64,000 nucleotides of DNA, taken from the NCBI GenBank assembly GCA_023079485.1, contig CM041087.1:34046017-34110016 (forward strand), in the 5' to 3' direction. Of the stretch, positions 27,101-36,552 are shown piece after piece. Within the stretch, counting starts at the first letter, position 1. Each line of letters starts with the position of its first letter. A program made the translations under genes and the position numbers. Under the pieces are notes generated by a model. It saw only the letters and a list, made by a program, of their open reading frames with translations, made no database searches and was not told the DNA's origin. The stretch is from Archilochus colubris (Eukaryota; Chordata; Aves; Apodiformes; Trochilidae).

Positions 27101-30100
27101 ATGGCAAACTCACTGCTCATTGTATTACTTCACAGATGGGTTGCGTTTTCAAAATGTTTTCCCCCTTTTTTCATGTACTGAGCTTTGTTGTGGATGGTCC
27201 AGAGATATTTTAAAACACCCAGCTGGGAAGAAAAATTCTTTTAAGTTACAAGATTAAATAAAAATGGGAATCTGTCCAGGAAAATGACATTCTGGGTAAA
27301 GTAAATAGGTATATTTATAGACTTCAGAGTTCTGAGCTATTTCCCAGTTTTACAGGCTGGATATGAGAATGTTTAATGTAGGCTTTCAAAACAAGATAAT
27401 CCTAGAAGATACAGTTAATAAATGTTCAAGTTCTTTGCTACTACTCCAAATACTGAAAATATTATTAAAAAACCTAAAGCTAGTATTACTTTGCTTCCTT
27501 TTACATAAGTGCATTAAAAGGAATGGTATGTACAAAATACTCTTCTGAGCATTTAATTTGTAAGAGTGAGTGGTATAACACCTGGTACCCTGACAGTTCT
27601 GGAAGCACTTGCCAGTTCTGGGAAAACAGCAAAGTACCTGAGAGATCCTGCAAGAACATTCACATGGTGCTTCACAAGGTGCCACTATTCCCTTTTAGCC
27701 AAGCCTTTCCCAGATGAGTTAAAGAATTTGGCATCCACAGTTTAAACTCCTGACATCCGAGCAGGTCCTTCTGCTGTGAGGAACTACAGCAGCAGGAAAT
27801 GCAGTGTCATGACCCTGGAAATCTTGTGGATATGAACCTCCAGACCCATGAAGAATCATCTGTTCAGCAGCAGTTAACTTGAAAATACTGCTTAGAACTC
27901 TGCAGTTCTATAAGGACTTAGAAACATAAACAACAATAAATGTTCCTACTTAATGCCACTTTCTGAATAAACACTAATGTTAAAAGGTGTGTGGATTAAA
28001 AATATAATCTACTGTCTTTTCACCACTTATGGCTTTCCAAAGCCTCTTTCTGGGGTCTATTTAATACTAACCTAGATTTTATCTAGATTTTTTTTTAATT
28101 CTTATGAAATTGATAGAACAGAAAACTTCATTTCTAGGACTGGACAAACCCACATGGTACTAGGGAGGAAGCAAAAAGTAATTTTTCACATTTTTTCACA
28201 GACCATTGCAATTAATTATAACTTAGTCCTACCATGACCCAAAGTAAGTATGGACTTCCATTCTAAAACTCTAGTGAATAGCCTATTTTTTTTCATCAGT
28301 GTTCATGGTAAGAAGATAATGAAAATAATTAACAGAGTATGCCTGCAACAGTTTTGGCCATGAAAGTTAACAGTACCTTTAGGTAAACTGCAAAGCAAGT
28401 ATTCTTTATAATAAAATAGCTATGGGCAGAGAAATATGGAGCAAGGTCACAGCAGTTCAATGAAGCAGGAGAGATGATTGACACAGGACTGATGACCACC
28501 ATGGCTATACATGCTACAGCTATACATGGCTATGCAGTAAAATCCATAACCGAGTTGCCAGCCACCTGGACCTTTTTCCACAGTTCCTGGGAAGAGAAGT
28601 ACATAAGAAAGCAATAGGAAAGCCAACAATTTGACAGGAGAAATCCCAAAGGTATTAATCGGATTAAAAAATAAAATTAAATCCTAGGCACACCCAAACC
28701 TACATTTAGCTGTTTGAAAGGAGTTTGGCACCACAGTTTCCTTATAAATCAGCCTTGTTGAGAAACACCACAACTAACTGGAAGGCTTTTAACTCACTTT
28801 AACTACACATGGTAACTAAGTGAAATACCAAACCTCACATTTTGTAAGGATCTTCAACACTTATCCCGTTTCATTTGTATTTTTATTACCCAGATGACAT
28901 TGTGGCTATAAAGGCACAGCCTGCACACACTGTGCATAAATACACACATATGCATAAATATTTATATCCTTATGTAACTACCTATACAAGTGTAGCTTCT
29001 CCAAAACCTTAGCATTCTAAGCTGACTGTGCATCTTCTCTGCTAGCAGAAGTGACAGTGTTAACAATGCAGACAGATCTTGGTATAGATTATGGTACTAT
29101 TTTACAGGGGTTTTTTACAAGATTGCCCCTACATATAGAAATTACAGTCAGCTGAAGACTTACAAAACTTGACGTTTCCCAGAATGTTTAAGTAAAATGA
29201 GTGTCTCATAAAGAGTCATAAGCATTTAATAAGGTTTTTTTGTTTTTCGTTTTTTTTATTGAAAGCAGGAAATAATGGACTTGGCTACCACTCATAGCAA
29301 CATCAGTGAAATTTGCTCCACAACACATTTCCCTGCCTCTCCCTGAGCCTGCATGACACAACCTGCCTGTCACATCCATGAAGCCACAGAATCTGTTCCT
29401 TTCCCTCCAGGCTTAGAGTTCTGATGAAATAAGTTTCATTTATTTTGGGTACCCAGTCTGAGACAGGTGGACCTGTTTTTTTCAAGATACTCAGCACTTT
29501 TTACACAGTTTTCATGGACTTTACATGTCACCAGCATCAGAACTACAAGTTGTTGGAATTCCAACACCTCTTAAGAGCTTCCTAGTACAACTGGTAACAA
29601 CAGCCTCTCATTACAGCTTTTGTGTGTATTTATCTAGGTTTCTGAAAGACAAACCATAGTTTAGTATAAATTATTACTGCACCTAAACATCATGCTAAGC
29701 AACAGAAATAGGCCAAAACCTTGATTTTTACAGGGTTTGTCAACAAATGAAAGTTGTGTTTTGCCATATTAGTAATCAGGAAAAAAAACCTTGCAAAGTG
29801 GCACTGAAGACAGAATACGGACACAATGAATCAAGTGAGTGCCTCTACAGCTCCAGTTTTCTACTCTCCATATTGTTTAAGAAGCACAAAAATTGATAGC
29901 TTTTACTATGCCAGAAATTCCCAGGAAACCATGCAAGGTTTAAAAAAACCCCAAATCAGCTTTGTGTAAAAAAAAAAAAAAAAAAAAAAAAAGTGTAATA
30001 CATGTTCTTAAAGGCATAATGCATGTTCTTAAAGGCAGAGTTGGGTAAAGTTGGGTAAATTTTCTATTACATTAATGGTTTTATATTATTTTCTACTTTG

Positions 30101-33100
30101 GAATAGAACAGCAAATAAGATTAATCAGAATATCACATCCTATCTATGAGTTCATAAGTATCTAAATTCCAGTGAAAGTCAGTGGAAGAAATTTTAAGAT
30201 GCATAAATAGATAAAAGTATTTACTTCTCCTGACTTATCCAGCCAACCTGCAAAAATACTGACGTACTTAACTACTAAGAATGCCTTTGAAAATATACCA
30301 AATAAATATGTATTCTTTTACTGCAAAAGCCACACTGAATAACTAAAATCTAACCTATAATAACCTTTACTCACATGATGCTCAGTCTTCTAAAGTCAAA
30401 CAAGAACCCTGCAGTTTACTTCACTCCCTCAAATTGTGCTGCATTTTCTACCACTTGAACTGAACCCCATCAGGAACTGAGGAGAAAATCTTTCCACCTA
30501 GGTTGCATCAGAATTTTTTACCCTTTTAACCATAGTAGGATAGTTACAGACAACACATTCTGAAGAATCAGCTAGCCTGGAGCCTGGTAGGTGGTAATGT
30601 GTGAAATCAGGGGTAAGATGACAGAAAGTTTCTTCCTCATAAGACAAGTAATTGACTTGTGCTCTTCTGTAGCACCCTGTATCTGGGTCGTGGCATTTAA
30701 GAGCATGTATGGGCAGCACATGCCAACCTGACCCACAAAAGGAGGACAAAAAAGTGTAAAGGCAGGATGATGCCTTAATTCTGCACTAAGCATAGAGCAC
30801 CAGGAAAATATGCTTGTTAATTGCTTTCTGCATCCCACTGTAAGGTACACCCAGAAAGGACACATGGCTTTTGGGGCACAAAATGCCTGTTCTGCTACTG
30901 TGCAAGTTTCAACACTGATGTTGTTCTCCAGTAACAATTAAAAAGCACTACCTTTTGGAAACAGAATTTTCAATGTCTGTTCTAATTTCCTATGCTTCTC
31001 AGGCTAAACATAATTTTGTGGGAAGAAGGAAGATTAATCCTGCAGTTGACTGGTATTTTATTTATAGATCCAGATCTTTCATGTACCTCTCTGTGGGAAA
31101 AATATTTATTTATTATACAGTCTTGTGATAAAGCATTCTAATGACTTTCTTAATATACTGAGCTCTCATTTCTTTTTTGGGCAATATTTGAAAGTGTCAC
31201 AATTTGAGCATCTAACCCAGGCTAAATTTAGATTTAGAAGCCCATGAGAAAACTCCATACTCATTTAATCAAACACAAGGGATACTGCTGGGGAAGACAA
31301 GATAAATTACTATACATGACCATACATACTCCCTGCTAACATGGCCCTAGCTCCCACATATTGTCCTGGACCTGTTTGAAGAAGACACCCCTGCTAATGT
31401 TTGCTTGCTACAAAATTAAACCTTTAGAGCTGCTGAATAGAACACTCAGAATTTCACATATGTTGGCTGTTCAGCTCAGCCAAATGTGATACCTGTTACA
31501 GAAGAGCTCACATTTTATATTGATAGATCCCCTTCTAAAAAGGTGTAACTATGAACCTATTTAAACCTAAGCCTACCACCACAAAACATACCAGAGAAGA
31601 CACAACTTCATAAGCCTTGGGTTTCATTATTTTATTTTTCCAGTATGAGTAAATTCTCTGCTTGTATTTTAAACAGGTACAATTCCCACAGGAACTCCCA
31701 CAGCAGCAATTCCACACTCCCTACTTACTGCCACATCCCCACACATCAGTATAACTCAGCAATACAAATCTGTCCTTTGATCAGACTGAGCACACAGCTC
31801 CGTCTATAACAGAATGCTCAGGTCTGACAATTTTTGTTTATGTCAGTCAGTGCTTATGCTGGCTGCAGAGGAACTGAAGATCTCTAATGTGAAAAGAATC
31901 CTGAGAATCAGCTTTTCAAGTCATTGCAAATGTAGCCACAAGATCTGACATAGCCCTCTGGATGCAACAATGAAGGAATAAGGGATCTGAGAGAAGTTTT
32001 CTCACAAGCAGGGAAGGAGCAAAGCACATGACTGCTCAGCAGAAATGGGTTAAATGCTCTAAGTAACAGAACTGCTTTTAGTGGAGTGATGATAATAGAA
32101 AAATATCTCTATGTATTCCAGGTCCTAAGTGCCTTCTTCCAAGGACTGAAGGGATAAACTACAATGCACAACCAGCAATAAGCAAAAGAAATTATTACAT
32201 TGAATCATCTTTACTTCCCACTATGATAAATCTGCAGCTGCAGAATTCAGCCACTGCAGGACTCTACCAAGTGGATCTCACGACTCAACTCTCACCCAGC
32301 TTTGCTATATCAATATAATGCTTCTAGGACTTCATCACAAAAAAACCCAAAACCAAAACCAAAACAAAAAAAAAACCAAAATAAACAAAAAACACCAAAA
32401 ACAAACAAACAAAAAGAAACCAAAACCCAACCAACCAAAAACTGTCCACAAGCTGAAATTTTCAGTCCTTTGAGCAGTAGCCAGAGTAGCCAGAGAAAAC
32501 TAAGGAGCAAAAAAAATTTTGAGACCTTGCCGTTGAGAAAATGCATAAATCAAATTTACTTTTATCAGACATATGCCAGATTTCTGAGTCTTATTTTGAA
32601 TTCAGTCTATTTAGGATCAACAACATAGGTTCAGAAATAGATGGCTTTGAAGTGTTTGGGGTTTCAAACATTTTAATTATAGTTCTTTAGCAAAATCAAG
32701 CCATATTGCCATTGAGATAATAAAATTGATATTCACTAAAAATTTCAGAGTATATACTATAATTTTCCCATTAGCTTAGTGCCTCACTGTAAAGTTTCCT
32801 GATTTAAAGAAAAAAAAATATCCACCACTTAGTTATGCTATGGTTTAAAAGTGGATAGAAAAAAGATGGAAGTCTAACTTTCCCAAGAATTCTACTTTGG
32901 AACACTTAAAAACTATATCAGCATTATCTTTCTCAGATCATGGTTTCAAAAGCTTATTGGAAAATTAATGGTGTAGCAGAAACAGCGACCTGAAATCATC
33001 AGTCTGACTCAGTTAACAGAAATAATCACTTATGGAAACAAAAACCCCACTCACATAAGAGCAGCAAATTCAGCAATCTGGTCTCTCAAATTCTGTCTTT

Positions 33101-33411
33101 AAGGACTTCATTCAATGCCACTTTTGACTGAAGAAGGTACAGGAGACAAGAGTTTCCATGCTCCCAATGGTGCATGCCTTTTCAGTCTGGTATTTTTCTG
33201 AATGCACTTTTCCCTGAAGAAAGATCTATTTTCATTACTTTAGTCTATTCAGTTCTGTGTTTTCTTTCCACTCCTCAATATTAAGTAAAACTTCACAAAC
33301 TGGCATTTGAGAACCACTCAGCAGTCACAACCCACCACTCTGCAATGCTGGATAACCAGCTTCTTCAGTGATTTCAGGGAGAACAAAATAGCTATATGTG
33401 ATTAGCTCAAC

Positions 33412-33477
<66 letters not shown>

Positions 33478-36387
33478 AGGAAAAAAAAAAGCATAGATGT
33501 CAAATTTTGTACTTTTTTTAAACATTGAAAACCTATTGACTTCACCAATTACTTCTCCAATTCAGCCATCAGTGATTCAACATACTGAACCCAGCAAGCC
33601 ACAGCATTGCTCTGTATCTTTCTATCATTTCCTAAATGATTATCAGTTCTTTTAAAGCTTTTGCAAGAAGTCTGTGTTTGCTTACATAAGATAAAACATC
33701 TAACCTGTTCAACAGCACCTCTAGAAGTGCACCATAGGAACTTGAAGTACCTATACCAAAAAGCATTTAGTGGCTGTGCCATCCCCTAAACCAGCACAAC
33801 TACTATGACTCCTTCAAGTGACACAGACAGAGGTTGTTCCCTGGGTAACAGTGTCTCTGTACCTATTTTTTTTGGACAAATTCTGCTGAATAAACACTCT
33901 GTTGCAAACACCTTTTGCATTAGGAGCTAAGGCAGCTGTTGCATATATGTTGGCTCTTTCTTGCAGCTCATGTTCCACTCTTCTCTTTGGGTGGTGGTAT
34001 AGAACTGTTTCCTCCACCAGAGCCGTCTGCCCTATGAGTTAATAGCAGAACCCAGCTGCTGGACTGGCACAAGACAGAAATCTTTCTCAGCTGAAAGACA
34101 GAAACAGCTGTAGCAGCTTCCTGAATTTTCCCAGCTGACTTTCAGCAAAATACTTTGTATCCTACTATTAAAATGCCCTAAAGCTTAAAGGACTAATACT
34201 CCACAGCTTTAGTCATCTTCAGTATTCTATTAGGTGTGTGTAAATTCCTAGAGATAGGATGCATCAGGACTTATGATCAGGTTCTGACAGTCTGCAACAT
34301 GATATTGTAGAAGATGAAGAAACTTTATACTTTCTCAGATGAAATTCAAATTGTATTCTGAAATACCCATTCTGTTCAGTGGGTAACCTGGACACAAGTG
34401 GACCATAATATTCAAAAGCATGTTGGCGAGAGATGAGATGCCAGGAAAGAGTGAACATTCTTTATTATGTTTTGTACATGTTTTATTATTTTTTTACTAA
34501 GTCTCTTAACTTACATGTGTCACATAAAAGCAGTATCCAGTCATAAGAATTCAAATCAGATCTGTGTGCTTAGATAAGGTATGTAAGAAAAATATACTTA
34601 CATACCTCTCATAACCTGCAGCCCAAAACTGTTGTGGCATTCACTGAAGACTCATCTATGCAATCCATAGAACTGCATTTGCAAAATATAATTTATAGAC
34701 TAACTGTCATGGATCACTGGAAGAAGAAACATCTGCTGAACCAGAACTGTGGACTCTCCATCTCTGGTGTTTTTAAAGATTCAGCAAGATAAAAGTCACA
34801 GCCAAGACCAGATCTGGTGCTGGTACCACTCCTGGCTGCAGCAGAGACTGAGCTAGATCATCTCCTGGGGTCCCTTCCAACAAACATTTCTATGAGTGTC
34901 TGATCTCATGGTACTGTGTAAGATTAACACATTCTTAATGAATAGACTCATGAAAAATGTGTCATGGTCACAAAAATTTCACAGTAGTTCTTTGACTCAA
35001 AAATTGTACTAGGCATCCACATTGACATATAAAAATTGACCCAAAATAAAGAGGAGAAAGTACAGAAGAAGGTAATGAATTGAAAGAAGACTTTCTCCAG
35101 CTAAGATCACTTCTCCATTAAAACATACGATATCAACAGACCACATTAACCATTTATTCCAACCAGATAGTTAGCTGCAGCCTTACAAAGTAACCTTACA
35201 ACTCTGTGAGCTTTTCTGTCTTTAAAAAAAATATTTCTTGTAGCTTTGTCTAAGAATCAATGCTATCATATTCGTGGCAAATAGATTTTCCTTTGCGTTA
35301 CTTGTTGCAAACTTTTTTTGCAATCCCACAATTCATCCAAAATATAAAGGGAATACAGAAATCTCCTTGGATAAATGGTATGCTGTCAAACAAGCAAAGG
35401 CTGGGTACTAGAAATCAGGGCCACGAGAAGGAAAAAAATCATCCTTATATGTAGCTGAAGTTACACTTTTCTGTAGCAGGGGCTTTTTTAATTCCAAGAT
35501 GATCCCATCACCTAAATCTCTTGTTAGTCTTGCATAGAGCTAAAAAGTGTACTTCAATTCCTTCAGGAATGAAAAGAGATGTAGCTGTTGCGTGGGTCAC
35601 CTGGTGGCCTGACTCAAGGAAAGGCTCCCGACGTTTCTGGAACGTTTTCCCTGCTCCTTACTCCTGCCCCACACACTTCGTGTAACCCAGGAAAGAGCAG
35701 GGACCAACACCATCCCCGCCGTGGCTCCCGGAGATGAGCGAAGGTGGCACAAGGTGGGGGCCTTTGAGCCATTGGGAAAGGCCCCAAACGGGATGAAAAG
35801 CGGCAAGAACCGTGGCCGGGCTCGTCACAGCTGAGACCCAGCTCCCCGCTGCCGTGCCTGACGGGCACATCCCGGCCGGTACCGGGGCTCTGCCAGGGCT
35901 GACAGTACGGAGGGACACGCAGGGACAGACGGACACTTACTTGATGTCCTCCCAGACGGCGGGGCCGTAGTTGCGGATGACGAGCAGCTCCAGGGCGTGA
36001 TTGACGAAGCCGTACTGCAGGCAGGGAGAGGCGGCTCGGTGGGGCACGGAGAGGGGGGGAAACCCCTCCGCCGCCCCGCAGCATCCTACTCCAACCCCCC
36101 CTAACCCATCCCTCCTACCCCGGCCCTGCTCACCCCGGAGGGAAGAAACCACTCCGAACCCCCCCCCCCGAAACCTTCCAAACCCCCCCCTGAAACACCT
36201 CCACCCATCTTCCCCCAAAACAAAAAGGGCCGGGGCCCGGCTCTCCTCCCGGTTTTCCTCCTCCCAAGCGGATTCAGCTTCTTCCTTCCCACCACCGGCC
36301 CATTCCCAGGCCCGAGCCCAGTCCCGGACAGACGTTCTGCATCAGCCTCGGTGTCCCGAGAAAGTGAGCCCCGGCGGAGCTCACCAT
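1..36387 (-). CDS. GUCY1B1: Soluble guanylate cyclase subunit beta-1 (11 of its coding exons; 3' end outside window)
   Basis: This gene encodes the heme-carrying subunit of the NO receptor; with alpha-1 it converts GTP to cGMP in the cytosol. The coding sequence joins 36387-36385, 36014-35941, 22306-22206, 21205-21087, 16321-16124, 6825-6595, 5206-5090, 4254-4121, 3339-3142, 1632-1395 and 138-1. This gives about 517 codons without a stop. Visible parts are the H-NOX domain (about 1-185) with heme ligand H105 in LDALHDHL and the heme-propionate motif Y135-x-S137-x-R139; a PAS-like domain (about 205-340); a charged helix, probably coiled coil (about 345-410); and the start of the cyclase domain. 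The first metal Asp position reads FSGIVGF (Gly), as expected for beta-1, and E473 of VETVGD, which reads the guanine base, is present. Cys541 and the Asn/Arg catalytic pair lie past the window edge. Family assignment is by recognition of near-identical protein sequence and is very secure. Confidence 0.97.
515..570. repeat. Degenerate ATCT/CTAC microsatellite
   Basis: The plus strand reads through ATCTGTCTGTATCTATGTAT-like tetramers and then CCTACCTACC units: an imperfect tetranucleotide tract. Confidence 0.8.
888..1346 (-). mobile_element. CR1 LINE 3' fragment, reverse orientation
   Basis: The stretch contains sequence typical of CR1 3' parts read backwards, such as ATCACTAAGTCCAATGATTA, TTCCCTGGGCAGCCTGTTCC, TAATATCCAATCTAAGCCTC and CTCAGCCTCCTTTTCTCCAG. 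It is 5' truncated and diverged, has no open reading frame, and lies in the same direction as GUCY1B1. Boundaries are approximate. Confidence 0.88.
1395..1632 (-). CDS. GUCY1B1: GUCY1B1 coding exon 10: start of cyclase domain
   Basis: This 238-nt exon encodes the last base of T392 and residues 393-471. It includes [20 protein letters not shown] and the catalytic strand [15 protein letters not shown]. Gly replaces the first metal Asp, which is normal for beta-1 because alpha-1 supplies the metal site. The acceptor is ACATTTAG; the donor is GTAAGT after TATAAG. Confidence 0.97.
1633..3141 (-). other. GUCY1B1: GUCY1B1 intron 9
   Basis: AT-rich intron of 1509 bases between exons 9 and 10, with normal GT and AG ends. 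No repeat or gene recognised. Confidence 0.85.
3142..3339 (-). CDS. GUCY1B1: GUCY1B1 coding exon 9: signalling helix
   Basis: This 198-nt exon encodes residues 326-391 plus two bases of T392. It begins [18 protein letters not shown] and continues into a charged helix rich in Glu, Lys and Leu ([27 protein letters not shown]). In this family that helix is the coiled coil linking the sensor to the cyclase domain. The acceptor is TTGCAG; the donor is GTAAGAA. Confidence 0.96.
3340..4120 (-). other. GUCY1B1: GUCY1B1 intron 8
   Basis: AT-rich intron of 781 bases with no recognised feature. Confidence 0.85.
4121..4254 (-). CDS. GUCY1B1: GUCY1B1 coding exon 8
   Basis: This 134-nt exon encodes residues 282-325 and two bases of S326 ([17 protein letters not shown] through SILFLCSP), including [15 protein letters not shown], the end of the PAS-like domain. 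The acceptor is CACCAG; the donor is GTACTG after CCAAG. Confidence 0.96.
4255..5089 (-). other. GUCY1B1: GUCY1B1 intron 7
   Basis: Intron of 835 bases with no recognised feature. A 96-codon minus-strand open stretch at 4672-4962 has no recognisable protein character. Confidence 0.85.
5090..5206 (-). CDS. GUCY1B1: GUCY1B1 coding exon 7
   Basis: This 117-nt, phase 0 exon encodes residues 243-281 ([18 protein letters not shown] through [11 protein letters not shown]), the middle of the PAS-like domain used for pairing with alpha-1. The acceptor is TTCTAG; the donor is GTAACT after ACCAAG. Confidence 0.96.
5207..6594 (-). other. GUCY1B1: GUCY1B1 intron 6
   Basis: AT-rich intron of 1388 bases. 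No repeat family or RNA gene was recognised. Confidence 0.85.
6595..6825 (-). CDS. GUCY1B1: GUCY1B1 coding exon 6
   Basis: This 231-nt, phase 0 exon encodes residues 166-242. It covers the acidic linker after the H-NOX domain ([19 protein letters not shown]) and the start of the PAS-like domain ([19 protein letters not shown]). The acceptor is TTTCTAG; the donor is GTTAGATG after CCACAG. Confidence 0.96.
7974..9650 (+). pseudogene. CR1 ORF2 fragment: reverse transcriptase, 558 codons open
   Basis: The open frame has no internal stop. It shows the reverse transcriptase order: [69 protein letters not shown], and the active site FADDTKLGG. It ends in the CR1 C-terminal region [20 protein letters not shown] and a TAG stop. 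One key change is visible: the Gly of the conserved PQG motif is Glu (codon 8769-8771, GAA; the second copy has GGA). With the truncation, that makes an active enzyme unlikely. The first ATG at 7974 is probably host flank, not the true CR1 start. Confidence 0.93.
7985..9736 (+). mobile_element. CR1 LINE, 5'-truncated copy 1 with long reverse transcriptase ORF
   Basis: CR1 is a non-LTR retrotransposon. This copy keeps the 3' half of ORF2 and a short 3' untranslated region ending in the diagnostic tail ATTCTATGATTCTATGATTC (from 9714). ORF1 and the endonuclease are missing, as is usual for 5' truncation. The left edge is approximate; protein similarity begins at about [15 protein letters not shown]. 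It lies antisense to GUCY1B1. Confidence 0.95.
10742..12025 (+). mobile_element. CR1 LINE, 5'-truncated copy 2
   Basis: This second CR1 copy has the same orientation as copy 1 and begins at the position matching about 8458 of copy 1 (GGGCAAGGGATTAG). It ends in three ATTCTATG-type tail units (11999-12025). By eye it matches copy 1 at roughly nine bases in ten, so the two are related but not a recent duplication. Confidence 0.95.
10826..11934 (+). pseudogene. CR1 ORF2 fragment, frameshifted
   Basis: Reverse transcriptase motifs [26 protein letters not shown] and FADDTKLGG are in one frame (10826-11374). The C-terminal part continues in another frame from 11257 and ends with [19 protein letters not shown] at 11934. 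Compared with copy 1, one G is missing near 11321 (GGCTGAGAGC against GGCTGGAGAGC), which explains the frame change. It is a broken remnant. Confidence 0.92.
14574..14600 (-). mobile_element. Possible CR1 3'-end remnant
   Basis: The plus strand reads ATCATAGAATCACAGAATGG, which resembles the reverse complement of a CR1 tail and 3' end. It is very short and the following bases are not clearly CR1. Confidence 0.4.
16124..16321 (-). CDS. GUCY1B1: GUCY1B1 coding exon 5: heme-binding exon
   Basis: This 198-nt, phase 0 to 0 exon encodes residues 100-165. It carries the proximal heme ligand H105 ([15 protein letters not shown]) and the Y135-x-S137-x-R139 motif (LHYYSEREG), which hold heme and make NO sensing possible. 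Both are intact. The acceptor is TTCTTCCAG; the donor is GTAATG after ATGAAG. Confidence 0.97.
16322..21086 (-). other. GUCY1B1: GUCY1B1 intron 4
   Basis: AT-rich intron of 4765 bases with short T-tracts (for example at 18476 and 19718). No mobile element or gene recognised. Confidence 0.85.
21087..21205 (-). CDS. GUCY1B1: GUCY1B1 coding exon 4
   Basis: This 119-nt exon completes codon N60 and encodes residues 61-99, including [18 protein letters not shown] and [12 protein letters not shown], the H-NOX core that packs on the heme. The acceptor is AAATAG; the donor is GTAAGAA after CAG (phase 0). Confidence 0.96.
21206..22205 (-). other. GUCY1B1: GUCY1B1 intron 3
   Basis: Intron of 1000 bases with no recognised feature. 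Confidence 0.85.
22206..22306 (-). CDS. GUCY1B1: GUCY1B1 coding exon 3
   Basis: This 101-nt exon encodes residues 26-59 plus one base of N60, including [18 protein letters not shown] and LVAAASKVL of the H-NOX domain. The acceptor is TTTTTAG; the donor is GTAAGT after CTT A (phase 1). It is separated from exon 2 by the longest intron in the window. Confidence 0.96.
22715..22740. repeat. AT-rich perfect inverted repeat (11-bp arms)
   Basis: TAAATAATTAT, four bases, then ATAATTATTTA. A simple A/T palindrome of low information content. Confidence 0.7.
29968..29992 (+). repeat. A25 tract
   Basis: Twenty-five consecutive A after TTTGTGT. Confidence 0.9.
29996..30060. repeat. Two adjacent small tandem duplications
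   Basis: A 21-base unit (TAATACATGTTCTTAAAGGC then A) occurs twice with one base changed. It is followed by GAGTTGGGTAA and AAGTTGGGTAA, an approximate 11-base unit also present twice. Confidence 0.8.
32337..32440. repeat. Degenerate AAAAC/AAAC simple repeat
   Basis: About 100 bases made almost only of A and C on the plus strand, with units such as CCAAAACCAAAAC and ACAAACAAACAAA. The open frames on both strands here (Lys/Asn/Pro-rich and Phe-rich) are low-complexity artefacts. Confidence 0.85.
33415..33475 (+). repeat. A61 homopolymer
   Basis: Sixty-one consecutive A, then GAAGG and ten more A. No gene-like sequence was recognised on its 5' side, so it is recorded as a simple repeat. Confidence 0.9.
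34735..34905 (+). mobile_element. Diverged CR1 3'-end remnant
   Basis: TGGACTCTCCATCTCTGG, GAGCTAGATCATCTCCTGGG and GGTCCCTTCCAAC followed by TTTCTATGAG follow the order of a CR1 3' end (compare 9590-9735). The tail repeat has decayed and the match is weak in the middle. Confidence 0.75.
35941..36014 (-). CDS. GUCY1B1: GUCY1B1 coding exon 2
   Basis: This 74-nt exon encodes [17 protein letters not shown] and on to WEDI, the first helices of the H-NOX domain (residues 2-25 and two bases of codon 26). The acceptor is CAG before TAC; the donor is GTAAGTG after ATCAA (phase 2). Human beta-1 has Glu where this protein has Ala, in NYGPAVWED. Confidence 0.96.
36015..36384 (-). other. GUCY1B1: GUCY1B1 intron 1 with G-rich coding strand
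   Basis: A 370-base intron from GTGAGC to CCTGCAG. The coding strand carries many G runs. The block at 36095-36121 has four runs of at least three G with loops of 3, 2 and 5 bases, matching the usual G-quadruplex pattern. Longer G runs lie at about 36160-36215 with wider spacing. Confidence 0.85.
36385..36387 (-). CDS. GUCY1B1: GUCY1B1 coding exon 1: start codon only
   Basis: On the minus strand the exon ends ...GCACC ATG and is followed directly by the donor GTGAGC. Exon 2 opens at residue 2 (Tyr) after a CAG acceptor, so the initiator Met is the only coding content of exon 1. The rest of the exon is 5' untranslated and starts somewhere upstream in the CpG island. The ACC before ATG is a reasonable Kozak context. 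The start was chosen because it restores the family N-terminus [12 protein letters not shown]. Confidence 0.9.
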
Positions 36388-36393
36388 GGTGCC

Positions 36394-36470
36394 TCTTCTT
36401 CTTCTTCTTCTTCTTCCTCCTCTTCTTCCTCCTCCTCCTCCTCCTCCTCCTCCTCCTCCTCCGCCGCCGC
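36394..36470 (-). repeat. GUCY1B1: GGA/GAA purine repeat just before the start codon
   Basis: On the coding strand this is (GGC), then GGA units, then GAA units, ending a few bases before ATG. It is probably in the 5' untranslated region. On the plus strand it creates spurious poly-Ser, poly-Leu and poly-Pro frames. Confidence 0.85.
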
Positions 36471-36552
36471 GGATCAGACCGCTCCCGATCGCCTCACCGC
36501 CTCCCCGGCCGCCACTGCCACTGCCACTACCCCCGGTAGCGTCGGGCGGCAG

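Larger units (their letters stand above)
22307..35940 (-). other. GUCY1B1: GUCY1B1 intron 2
   Basis: The largest intron, 13634 bases. It contains an AT hairpin (22715-22740), an A25 tract followed by two small tandem duplications (29968-30060), an AAAAC-type tract (32337-32440), an A61 tract (33415-33475) and a CR1 3' remnant (34735-34905). The rest is AT-rich with no gene. The donor end lies in the CpG island. As the first long intron it is a likely place for regulatory elements, but none can be called from sequence alone. Confidence 0.85.

Noticed and set aside
29968..29992. A25 tract as tail of a processed pseudogene
   Set aside because: The sequence on its 5' side shows no recognisable coding or RNA gene, and no target-site duplication was evident by eye.
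32302..32628. 108-codon Lys/Asn/Gln-rich frame
   Set aside because: It is the translation of an AAAAC-type simple repeat.
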